Of a stretch of DNA of 64,000 nt, positions 1 through 10,184 are shown in pieces (position 1 is the first letter of the stretch; each line of letters opens with the position of its first letter). Source of the stretch: Monosporascus cannonballus (lineage: Eukaryota > Ascomycota > Sordariomycetes > Xylariales); assembly GCA_004154925.1 (NCBI GenBank), contig QJNS01000256.1:46080-110079 (forward strand), given 5' to 3'. Made by a program: the position numbers and the translations under genes. The notes under the pieces were generated by a model. It ran no database searches. It was not told the DNA's origin and saw nothing but the letters and a program-made list of their open reading frames with translations.

Positions 1-1560
1 GTATTTATAAGGGTTATTATATTTTAAATTTATAATTAAATAATAAATTTTTATTAAGTAATTAAGCCGCTTTTAAGTTATTTAGCCGTTTATATCAGTT
101 TTTTATTTGCTTTATATTACGCTTTTATATGCTTACGAAGTTGGGCTACCTTTTTCTTATTTTCTTCGAATTAATAACTTATATATTGTTTTATAGCCGT
201 TATCGAGCTTATTAGGATTTCCGTTATAACGCTAAATACCCTCTGTAGTTCTAGGTTAATAAAGGCCCCTTACTGGGCCCTATAAGGAACGTTCGAAAAT
301 CATAATATCTAATTTCGAATATTTTCTACTTTATTAAATAATGAATTAAAAAATATATAAAAGTCTTTACTTAAGCGGTTTGCAATTAATTACTAATAAA
401 AGTTTATTTTTTAGCTAAAAAAAAGAAAGATGAAAATATAATTATATATGTTCGCATATAAGGCGTTACGTTAATACTGCTTGGTATCGGCGTTTGTCCG
501 GTGCTTTATAATAGGGCTCTATACAGCCCTATCACAATTAGCCTTAATTAAATAAATTGTAAATATATTTCTTTCGTAAATATAATAAAAATAATAATTA
601 TTTTTTGGTTTTTTAAAAGGAATTAAGAAAATCTCGTTTTGTAAACTTAATAAAATGTTACATATTTTGATTATTTTTATATTTTTCTAATTATATTTAT
701 TATACGTTTTAAAAATTAAAAAATAACGTATGGTATTTAAATTATTAATGAAAAGTTTAAAATTAATCTGTAAATAAAAATTTAATTTACAAATAGATAA
801 ATTACGTTAAACGATTTCCGGGTTTACTTTCAAAGTAGTTATATATTTTATATATTAATATAATATAAATAAATAATAGTCTTTCGATTTTTATTATTAA
901 TTTAATTATTTATTAATTATTATAAAAATTTATTTTATTTTCAATTTAAATCACTGAATACATATTTCAAAAATTTAACTTTTATTATAAAAACTATCAC
1001 TATTATTTAACCAATTATTTTTTATGTAATTTACTTTCGGAAAAAAGTGTTATATTTTTTGAAAAAATTAACACGTTTCGGAATTATCAGTAATTATTAT
1101 GTTTTTAATAATTAATAAAACTTGGGTCTTTTTATTCGTATTTTTAATATACGTATAAAAATATTATATATAAGAATTATAACGAATTATTATATTAATA
1201 ATTTTAATGTATTTACTTATTAAATTAACTAACACTTTTAAAATAAGAAATTTATAGAAATTATATTAAACTAAATTATTATTACGATATTTAAGAAAGA
1301 ATTTACGCGTTTTTAATTTTTTTAAATTTAGTTTTTTAAAATTATTTCGTTACTAATAATAGATTCTTCAATTCTTTTAAAAAATATAAATGTGTGAATA
1401 TTATTTATTAATTTAAAACAAATAACGGTTTTTAAATATAAAAATTATATACTAAAACTTTTTATTTTTTGGAATTTATTATTAATTATTTAAATATTAA
1501 AAAATTAATTCGTTTGATTTTAAATCTTTACCTTAAATATTTTTTTAATTTTAAAATTAA
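1..1560. other. AT-rich decayed DNA, no gene
   Basis: No reading frame with recognisable protein content was found on either strand. The base composition and the many TA-containing stops match RIP-mutated repeat DNA elsewhere in the window. Two short stretches are less AT-rich, about 180-300 and 470-545, and may be pieces of older LTRs, but no second copy of either was found here. Confidence 0.6.
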
Positions 1561-2036
1561 TGTTACAGCACAGAAAAACAAAAGTTTAACCATCACGCTA
1601 TTAAAAGTGGAACGTTATTAGCTCGAATATTAACCGCTTTATTTTGCTCTATATATTTACAAAGTGCTATCTGGGACTCTGATAATAGTTTTTTTTTGTT
1701 GTATCGTTCCGATGTAACTAATTAAAAGTTAAGGGCCCTCTATCGAAAATCGCCTAGCCGTTTTACAATTTTCGAATTGTGCGTCGATTTAAGCCCTATG
1801 TTCGAATAACTGCGTTAGCTAGAAGTCCGGCTCGTACCTAACACATCTGCGGGATAAATTAGCTGCCCAGTCCAGGAATCGAACGCCCAACCCATGGAAG
1901 AGCTGACGAACTATTACAGCACAGAAGAACAAAAGTCTAGCCATTATGCTACTAAAAGTGAAACGTCGTCAGCTCGAGCACTAATCGCTTTGTTCTGTTC
2001 TATATATCTACGAGGTACTATTTAGGACTATAATAA
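1561..2036. repeat. TRIM-like element with terminal direct repeats
   Basis: Two direct repeats, 1561-1687 and 1912-2036, align almost end to end and differ by transitions plus one 3-base gap. The first begins TGTTACAGC and the second TATTACAGC, and both end ATAATA, which fits LTRs of the TG...CA type after C-to-T change. They flank about 224 bp of non-coding DNA that is less AT-rich than its surroundings. The flanks are ATTAA on the left and ATTAT on the right, a near match to a 5-bp target duplication, although AT richness makes this weak. The size fits a terminal-repeat retrotransposon in miniature. A box-B-like motif (GTTCGATTCC on the minus strand, near 1875-1884) lies inside, but no tRNA fold could be drawn around it. 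Confidence 0.5.
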
Positions 2037-3349
2037 TTAATTTATCGATTTTGCGTTAATACTTTCGGTAATGAAAAATACAAAATTATGAATAAAAAAA
2101 TCCAACAATAAACGTACGTTATTTACTATAAAATAAATGCGGCTTTTTTTTTAAAAAAATATAATAAATTTTAATTTTTGTAAAATAAAAAGATTTTTTT
2201 GATATTATAATAAAAATAAACGCTTAAATTTATATACTATTGTTTAAATGTTATATATATATATATATTTTTAAAGCCGTTCGGAAAAACGCAAATCATT
2301 TTGACTTATTGTTTGCAAAAACGTTTAAGAAAATTATTTTAATATTGAATTAACGAATTTCGAAATTAAGTTTTACGGTTATAATTATATTTATTTTGGA
2401 GACTTTAATTACAAACGTATTAATATATATATTAATAAATAAAATAATGTTTTCAAAATATATCGTATAAATAAATGAGTATTTTATAACGCTTTAATTA
2501 TTTATTTTTATCGAATTTATATATAAATATTTATTATAGCAGAAGTAACTTAAATTTCGTTTAAATTATTAGTAATTCTTTCTATATTCCGCGTTTTATA
2601 AATGTTTCGATAACTTTTTTGATATCCTTTTTAAAACGCACTTTAAAAAGTAATTTTCAAAATGTTTTTAAAATTTAAGCGATTTAATTAATTTATCTTG
2701 ATAAATTTTAAGATTATTAAATATAACGTCTAACCGTTTTACGTTTTTTATACGATTCTTAGTACGATTATTATATAAAAAAATATACAGTTTTTCGTAT
2801 CTTTATTTTATTGAATATTATAATAACAGAAATAAATAAATAATGTTTCTACATTTCGATTTAGAATTAAACATATTTCGTTATTTTCGTAAATTACGAT
2901 AACGTTTATCGAACGAACGTTACCGTATTTAATATTATTAAAAAATCTTTATTTTGATAAATTTTTATTCTTACGAATAAATATTTATTCTTATCTTTTA
3001 AATTCTTTTAAGTTTAAAAATAAAAAAATAAACAATTTTTAATTATTATTCTTTTTTTATTTATTAAAATTCCGAACTTAACTTTACATAGAAGCAAATA
3101 AGTTAATTTACTTATAGATCCTTTTAATTATATTTTTCGGAAAGAATTTTATATATTTCTTTTTTACATTAAATTTGCAAAGACTTTATAAGCTCGATAT
3201 TTTTAATACATAATTAAATTTTGGTTTTAACAAATAATTAAGTTTTATTTTTTAAGTGTTTTTTTAATCTTATGTTTCGGATTAGAAATATTTTTAAAGA
3301 TTAAAATTTTATAATTAATTTTAATTTTTTTGTAAGTTTTTTTATCTCC
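2037..3349. other. AT-rich decayed DNA
   Basis: No gene is supported. The minus strand might continue the Copia pol remnant seen at 3662-3793 toward reverse transcriptase, but no YxDD-type motif or other diagnostic residues could be read, so this is only a possibility. Confidence 0.4.
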
Positions 3350-3470
3350 TGTAATGATATGCACAGCTAGTCCTTATAAGGTGGATTTGGGTGCCCAAAC
3401 CCCAATTGGGAATTTGGAATTGCTGATCTTTTAGTCTTGTGATTAGCGTCGCACTCTCGCTTATCTCACA
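3350..3470 (+). repeat. Solo LTR, family S (copy 1)
   Basis: This 121-bp unit begins TGTAATG and ends CTCACA. It is flanked by a perfect 5-bp duplication TCTCC (3345-3349 and 3471-3475). It carries a palindrome-rich core with TTTGGGTGCCCAAA and CCCCAATTGGG. Related copies lie at 5909-6036 (inverted) and 45179-45298, each with its own perfect 5-bp duplication. The TG...CA ends and 5-bp duplications identify it as a solo LTR or a very short LTR-bounded element. No internal domain of the parent element was found in the window. Confidence 0.85.
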
Positions 3471-3661
3471 TCTCCAAGTTTTAATTTTCCGGTTAATTAC
3501 TCATTAGGTCTTTTAATTCGGGAATAAAGTTTTTCGTATTTTCTAGAATATTACGATTAATATAAAAATTATTTTACATATTAAATATATCAAAAAACTA
3601 TATCTTTTTCTAATTAAATTCTCGAAAATATGAAAGTTTTTTACGAACTTTTGACTTATAA

Positions 3662-3793
3662 CTAACGCGAACGTTTCTTTCTAGTTAATATTATTTTTTC
3701 GTCAAATATAACGTTATACGTAATAATAACCTTTTCAAGTTAGGCTATTTATATTCGATAAATATTAAAAATTCGATATCTTATCAAATATCC
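3662..3793 (-). pseudogene. Ty1/Copia integrase C-terminal fragment
   Basis: One minus-strand frame reads GYLIRYRIFNIYRI, two stops, then LEKVIITYNVIFDEKIIL. Copia polyproteins have a very similar block between integrase and reverse transcriptase: a GYLVGY-like start, an IYRI-type segment and a VIFDE segment. Here this spans 44 codons with two internal stops, one of them at a place where Trp is expected. The frame continues upstream a little but soon degrades. The piece probably belongs to an old Copia element covering much of 1-6769 on the minus strand. Solo LTR copies 1 and 2 landed beside it. Confidence 0.55.
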
Positions 3794-5908
3794 GATATAA
3801 ACTTTTAGATTTATTGTTATATTTTTTTTTAATTTTTGCTTTCCGCTTTTTTTTATTAACGGATAAGTTTATACGTTATATACGAATATTCTAAATTAAT
3901 TAAACTTAAAGTTTATAATAATTATATTAATTATTACGGAATTGTATTAACGAAAATACTATTTAAATTATTTAATAAGCTTTAATTAAATAATAACAAA
4001 TTGTAAACGTAATTCGGCCTTATATTATATAATTATATAATTATATTATTACTTCAAGTTAAAAGGCTTTTAAAAATTTATTTTTAATTCATTCGTTAAT
4101 TTTTATCTAAAATTTTACTATATAAAAAGTATTTGAGATGTATTTTTTAGTGTATTATATTTAAAAAACTATTAATTCGTTTATTTTAGACCTTTTAATA
4201 TTATTATTTTGTTTAATTCTATACATAAAAAACTTATATTATTTACGTACTTATATTCGATATTCTTAGTAATTTAAAATATTATTGTTTAAAAGCGATG
4301 TATAATTAAAAATATTAAAATACTTTATTAAATTGATTTTTAATTATTGAAAATTACTTAAGTGTATTGTAATTTATAAAATAATCGAAATAATTTTAAA
4401 TAACCGGCTAAAATAATTGAAATGTTCGATTTTAAAATATACGTTTTAAATGTTTTAAAAAAAGGACTTATAAATATAAGTTTTATATTTTAAATATATC
4501 GTTCCTTTTATAACGCCGTTGGTAATATTTTTAATAAACGATTTTAACGTTGTATATTTAAATACTTAAATCTTAAATATTAAAATTCTCTTTTTTTTGT
4601 AAAAGTATAAATAAGTTTTTAATTACTTTTACAACCTTTTTTTACTTTATTTTAGTAATGATTAGATATATTAATACTTTTACTAGTTTTTATCAATGTA
4701 TTAATAAAAAATTCGAATAACTAATAACGACTTATATTCGAAAAAACTTAAGTAATATATTTATTTAAGCTTTATAAAAGAATATTTCTATAACTGTGTT
4801 CCTTTTTTAAAAAAATAATTTAAATCGTAATAGTAACTGTTAATTTTATAAAGTAAAACTTTTGAAACGATATTAACGCAAAAATTTCGTAATATTATTA
4901 TATTTGTAGAAATAAAATTAAGGTTTAATTTATTAACAGTTTTAAGCAAAATTTCTTTAATTATTTTTTTCTTATATTATTAATCGGTAATACGAAAAGC
5001 TTACTTTGATTATTTATTTTGTAATATTAAATATAGAAGTATTGGAAATGAATAAACTTTTAATATTTTATGAATGTTTCGCTTTATGGTTATTGATTAA
5101 GACAGAGTGGAATAATGAGTGTTTACCGAAATAAATAATAATATAAATTTTAAAAGTTAAACTAACATATCAAAAGTATGTCAAGCGATAAAAATTATAA
5201 TAATGTAATAGAATTATATATTAATATTAAGTTAAACTTATTTCATAATTTCTCGAACAAATCTTTTTTATTTAAGAAATATTATAAAACTATCGCGAAA
5301 TATTTTTATTATTATATTTCAATCGTTTATAAATTCTGTTTAAACCTTTTTGATTAAAATAATAATTTCTTCGAATAATTATTGCTATAATTACAAAAAG
5401 TAAGTTAACGTAATCGTTAGATTTTTAAAGATAAGTGTTATTTCACGTAATTAAATAAATATATTTATTTCTTTTTTAGGCGTTTTTAACATATTAAAAT
5501 TTACGTTATACTATAATAACTTTTTTAAAATTATAAATTTTTAAGCAACTTTATAAAACTCTTCCGTTTTTTATCTTTAAGGTTTAATTTAGGTTTATCA
5601 AATTTAATTAAAAACTAATTCTTAATTTTTTAGTGAAATTATTATAAAGTTATCAAAAGAAATTTCGAATAAAATTATTAAATTTTTTAGGTTTTTTAAC
5701 TTAATATAAAACGTTTCGTTAAGGCGTTTAGGAAATTCTTTCTATAGATAATTCTTTAATTTTTTAAAAGTTATACGTTTCCCTTTTTATATAAGCAATA
5801 AATTAAATCTTATGTTATTAATTAGGGTTCATACAGCTTATTTTGATTAAACGTAAGGTTTTGCGATATTTTTCACTTATCGTTCTAATTGTATTTAATA
5901 GAGAAAAA
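3794..5908. other. AT-rich decayed DNA, probable upstream Copia sequence
   Basis: No frame could be recognised. By position this would be the integrase core and gag side of the minus-strand Copia remnant, but mutation has erased readable motifs. Confidence 0.35.
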
Positions 5909-6036
5909 TGTAAGATAACCAGGGTGCAACGCTAGCTATAATATCAAAAAATCAACAATTTCAAACCCCAATTGGGATTTGGGCACCCAAATCCACCTTT
6001 TAAGAGCGAATACAACAAGTGTCTAGCTACATTACA
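5909..6036 (-). repeat. Solo LTR, family S (copy 2, inverted)
   Basis: This 128-bp unit is the reverse complement of the 3350-3470 element, with the same palindromic core. Its ends are TGTAAG and ATTACA on the plus strand. The flanks are AAAAA at 5904-5908 and 6037-6041, a perfect but low-complexity 5-bp duplication. It lies 2.4 kb from copy 1 in opposite orientation. Each copy has its own target duplication, so they are independent insertions and not the two ends of one DNA transposon. Confidence 0.8.
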
Positions 6037-6769
6037 AAAAAGTAAATTAACCCTTACATTCTTTACGTAAATGCTGGATCGTAAGGTTTTTTTAAAATAA
6101 TGAAAATAATTTAAGCGTTTTTAAAAAATTGATTTTTTACCGTTACGTTAATTTACGTTTAAATACTAATATATTTAGTATCGATTTTGAAAGCTTTCTG
6201 GAATATTTCCTAATTATCTTTTATAAATCGTTTGAAAATTTTATTATATTTATCTTGAAAATTGTTGACAAATAACTCTTTAAAATTTAACGGAAAAAAC
6301 TTACGTTAAATTGAATTTACGCGAAAATCTTGCTAATTCGCTAAAATCATAATATATTATTTTTTCGCCTTGACGTTAATTTACGTAATATATTTTTCGA
6401 AGGAACACAAACTTTGGAAAGCGCGTAAAACAATTTACGTTAGATATATCGAGTTTAACAAGATACTAAATATTGCGGAGAAAAGCGCTAAAACGTAAAA
6501 AAAAGATATTAATAAAAATAATTAAAGCGATTCTTAAAGATTATATTTTAAAAAATAGGATTATTCAATATATTAAATACTAATAAAATATTTTAATCAA
6601 AAAAAGTTACGATTAATTTAACCGTAATTATTTTACGTAATTAAAATACCGGACTTATAATTATTACAATTAGATTAATCGTAAGAAAAGGTCGTATAAA
6701 ATGTAAAAAGTAATAATTATTTAATTAAAATTTGACTTTAAAAAGCTGTAGTTAAAAACCTTTCTATAT
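6037..6769. other. AT-rich decayed DNA, no gene
   Basis: Nothing recognisable was read on either strand. The AT-rich composition stops abruptly near 6769, where GC-balanced sequence begins. Confidence 0.5.
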
Positions 6770-6833
6770 ACTGTGAGCGCGCCGGAACTAGGTTTTTCCG
6801 GGGTGCTGTGGAGCTTGATGACTAACACAGATA
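6770..6833. other. GC-balanced flank of the retrotransposon nest
   Basis: These 64 bp contain GAGCGCGCCGG and are clearly not AT-rich. They end in AGATA (6829-6833), which is repeated at 58077-58081 right after the far end of the nest. This segment was therefore contiguous with 58082 onward before element F inserted. It may be host DNA or the edge of an older repeat. Confidence 0.65.
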
Positions 6834-7260
6834 TATGACGGCTAGGGGGTTTAACCAATTATTAAACCTTAGTCGTACGGGTTTATGTTAGCAGGAATAT
6901 CGTGGGAATCTGAATAATAAATACAGTAATCGTATTACGTCTCGTAATATTAAGAGTGCCTTAGGTAACGATATTATATTGCAAACGATTGGTATTAATA
7001 AGTATTATAAACTAAAGTCATTTAAATTATGGAAATAATAAATATCTTATATTTAACTTTTTTATTTTGTCAAATCCGGCTTTATCGGTTTTACGATCGA
7101 TTTTGTCGAACCTGGCTTTATAGGTTTTACGATCGATTTTGTCGAACCTAGTTTTATAGACTTTACAATCGATCTTATCGAGCTATTAGGTAACTTGACT
7201 TATATAACTTAATTATTTGTTGTAATTATTTCCGAAGCCGCAATTTATTGGTTTATAATA
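6834..7260 (-). repeat. F 3' LTR (left)
   Basis: This is a 427-bp LTR. Its plus-strand left end is TATGACG and its right end is TTATAATA, which are TG...CA-type ends after RIP. The middle holds about three tandem ~36-bp units containing ACGATCGAT (about 7075-7190). The matching units in the 5' LTR lie on both sides of D. The left part resembles the LTR 3' halves of D and E, so those halves share ancestry. Confidence 0.85.
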
Positions 7261-7324
7261 TGATTCTTTTTCTCCGTAATTTTCGTCCCGAAGATTTTTT
7301 TTTGTAAATCTTTTTTTTGTTATT

Positions 7325-7906
7325 ATGTCGAGTCGTATTGAAAAACCGATTAACAGAAAAACGAAACAGCGAAATAACTTGCTTAAATTAATCATTTTTC
7401 GAACTGTGAACATGTTTGTATGTTTTTATTGTTTTTGTCGCGGGTTGTTATTTTGTTGTATTTTTTCGTTGGATTTTTTTAGGTACGAGGAATACGTAAT
7501 GCGAAACCAAAGCCTTTGTAACGTTAACGGTCTTTTTATTTCTTAATTCGAAAACATCGTTTTTAATTACCTTAAGATTAAAATAGAATTTGAAAAGGCC
7601 GAAGAAAAAGCGGAATAAGCGTAGGCTAAGGTTCGTCGTTTTCGAAAATAAAAGAAATTATGGGCCGACCGTATAATACGCATATTATTTCGTGGGTTTT
7701 GGTTATTGGAAAAGTTGGATAAGTTGGAACGTTTAGAAAAACAGGCCGAACTAAAAGCTGCTAAGGTTATATCGGCGAAGGCCGTATCTTTTTTCGACTG
7801 GTCTAATTTGGAATTTATAAACTGGTCGTCTATTAATTGGGAAATTTTCGATTCTGCCGATTTCGGCGTTGTTGGTAAAAGGTTTTTAATAGGCGCTGGG
7901 CGCTAA
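7325..7906 (+). pseudogene. F antisense ORF: Cys cluster plus charged segment
   Basis: A single plus-strand frame runs about 193 codons, antisense to F and just inside its 3' LTR. It is broken by about four stops at positions where Gln or Trp codons fit. An N-terminal part (about residues 28-70) has cysteines in CFYCFCRG, then RYEEYVMRNQSLC, in which the two Tyr are likely RIP-changed Cys. A Lys/Glu/Arg-rich stretch likely to form a coiled coil follows (LEKLDKLERLEKQAELKAAK), then an acidic Trp-containing tail ending at TAA 7904. Its 3' end meets the end of the F pol frame tail to tail. The arrangement recurs in E, D, B and A. The function is unknown; a zinc-binding role is only an inference from the cysteines. 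Confidence 0.6.
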
Positions 7907-9093
7907 TCAGGTTTTTGGCGGGTTCTTAGATGTTTTCGGAATTTAGATGCTTTTTCCATTTAATTAGGTATTAAATAAGTCCGTTTTGTTTTCCCATATT
8001 GAAAATTTTCTTTACTTTATATGTTTATTCGTTTTTTACCTTTATGTCGTTTTATGTCGTATATACCTTAATTATGTCCGTTATTGATTTGAATAAAAAA
8101 CGGAAAAAATTAAATGGAATTTAACTTTGGGTAAAGGTTTTAATTAGTAATTGTTTTTTAAGATTTTTTTAGCGATTTTGTAGGGACCGATATATTTCAA
8201 ATTGAATTGTTTGTTAGGTTATTTTGTTTAAATATTTTTTTGTAATAAGGAAAATTATTTTCCCTTTTTCGAAAATTAATTTCTTTACCTTTTTTGGTTA
8301 TAATATTTATTTAATTTGATTTAGTACGAATTTTAATTCCGTTTTTATTTTTTAATATAGCTGTTGTAATTATTTTAACGTAAAAATTATTTTCATATTA
8401 ATTAAATTATTGTAACATATTTTTTATAAACTTTTAAAATAAAACCAAAATTTGCGTTAGTTAATATTATTTTAATATTTTCGTAATTGTTAGTATTATA
8501 AATTAATTATACAATTAGTAGTTTTGTAATTTAGTTATTTTGTTTATAATTAATGTAATATTGTAAATAAGTTTTTAAGGTTTGATTTATTCGTTTTGTT
8601 TATTTATTCGTTTAAAGTTTATATATATTGGATAATTTGTAATTTAGGCCGATTTATATTATTAAGTTTTGCCAAGATTTTGATACAAATATTAATCCTT
8701 TGTTTAAGATAATTTCTGTTAATAATCCGTATATAATAAAAATGTGTTTAAAGAAAATATATGTTATTTATGCGGTATTAATGTTTTTATGATATGGTAA
8801 AAAATAGGAAAATTTCGTAAATCGGTCGACGATAACGAATATGCTGTCGTAATGTATTTTTGAAATTGGACTTTCTAATATAGGAAGTTTAATAATAAAG
8901 TCGAATGTGATTAAATATTATAGTCGTTTTGCGACTGGTAATAGCTATAACTTTTCGTATAGCTTATGTCGTCATATTTTCGTTTTAGCGTAAATATCGT
9001 ATTATCGTATGATTTTTTGTACCGTTAATTTTATTCTAAGAAAGGAATATGTACGTTAAAGCCGTTTTAGGGTTTTGTAAATTCTTGGATATC
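7907..9093 (-). pseudogene. F integrase core and chromodomain (distal part)
   Basis: This minus-strand part of F pol lies downstream of the E insertion. A readable integrase block gives SIFVIVDRFTKFSYFLPY, the first catalytic Asp region, and then EIILNKGLIF, where the Asp of the usual SDRG-type motif has become Asn. Near 7948-8010 the frame reads YLIKWKKHLNSENI, a chromodomain core, placing F among chromodomain-bearing Gypsy elements. The stops are those expected from CAA/CAG/TGG changes. The preceding half of pol lies at 24639-28743, beyond E. Confidence 0.75.
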
Positions 9094-9464
9094 TGTGACG
9101 GCTATGCGGTTTAACCAACTATTAAACCTTAAGTCGACGGGTTTATGTTGGCAGGAGTATCGTGGGAATCTGAGCAATAAATACAGTAATCGTATTACGT
9201 CTCGTAATACCAAAGGTGCCTTAGGTAACGATGTTATATTGCAAACGATTAGTATTAATAAGTATTATAAACTAAAGTTATTTAAATTATGGAAGTAATA
9301 AGCATATATATCCTGATTTCTTTATTACTATTTATTTTTGCTTAATAAAGCTTTACTAAGCGGTTACTTAATGTTGCTTAATCGTACTTAGTTATGCTTA
9401 ATCGTGCTCAGTTAAGACCCGCTAAGCACTGATTACGCAACCCCAGCTAGCTTAAGTTGTAACA
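9094..9464 (-). repeat. E 3' LTR (left)
   Basis: This 371-bp LTR has plus-strand ends TGTGACGG and GTTGTAACA. It carries short imperfect tandem motifs related to GCTTAATCGTGCTCAGTT around 9340-9415. The right LTR of E has about 50 bp more near its outer end (24567-24625, GC-rich) that are missing here, probably a deletion. The left LTR is less RIP-damaged at its outer edge. Confidence 0.85.
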
Positions 9465-10138
9465 TGATCTCCTTTTTCCCCAAATCTTACCCTTACAATT
9501 TTTCTTTTTCTTCTAATAAACCTTTTTCCCTTAAGATTTCGGCCCGCGTTATTAAAAATCGTCGTCAAGTTCCTTCGTGCATCACGCGACGTCAAAATTT
9601 GCCTTTTATTTTTAACGACTTCAATTTTAAAATTATACCGTATTCCTTATGTTTTTCTAAAGTCTAGAAATGCGAAATAATGGAAATCGTTTCCAAATAC
9701 AAGGCGTATATTAAACATAACTATCCTTGCGATAGTAACGGCATTCTCTTATCTTTCTTAAAAAATATTCGTGCCGAAAATTAACGTTTAAAATGCGAAA
9801 AGGTACTTACGGAAAAGCGTTTCCTGGAATTACAAAAACGTTATTAGCAAGAAATAAACGAAACCATTATGCGGCTAATCCGTTTTCGAAAATAAAAGGC
9901 GTTTTTTCGTTCGAAAGAAATTAAAATAGTACAGCAAGAATTACAATCGCTGGAGGAGCTAAAGAAATAAGAGCGTTAAAAGCAGGCTAACGCCAAGGCT
10001 TTCTTAGCCACTTTAACTCCTTCCCTTAAGCTACCTGGCGTTGCCTGGCCGCTAGAAAACGTTAATTGGGACATAATTATATCCGGTGGTTCCGTCGTTA
10101 TCAGTGAAAATTTTTTAACAAATGTTGGGCGCCAATAA
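9464..10138 (+). pseudogene. E antisense ORF: Cys cluster plus coiled-coil-like segment
   Basis: One plus-strand frame of about 224 codons runs antisense to E. It starts with an ATG overlapping the LTR edge and ends at TAA 10136-10138. About six internal stops sit where Gln or Trp codons are expected. Near residues 35-70 it has scattered Cys (VPSCITRRQ, YSLCFSKV, KCEIM). Residues 90-175 are rich in Lys, Glu and Gln and look helical. The tail has LPGVAWPLENVNWD. It occupies the same place as the antisense frames of F, D, A and B and overlaps the pol end tail to tail. I do not recognise the product. Confidence 0.6.
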
Positions 10139-10184
10139 GATTTTTGGTGGGTTCCTAGGTGTTTTCGGAATCCGGGTGTTTTTT

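Noticed and set aside
1871..1912. tRNA gene or SINE head suggested by a GTTCGATTCC box B on the minus strand
   Set aside because: The T stem does not pair, no box A lies at the right distance upstream, and no cloverleaf can be drawn.
2253..2270. AT dinucleotide microsatellite
   Set aside because: Expected in such AT-rich DNA and carries no further signal.
3350..6036. Inverted pair at 3350-3470 and 5909-6036 as the terminal inverted repeats of one 2.7 kb DNA transposon
   Set aside because: Each unit has its own different 5-bp duplication (TCTCC and AAAAA), and a third isolated copy at 45179 has AAAAC, so they are independent LTR-type insertions.
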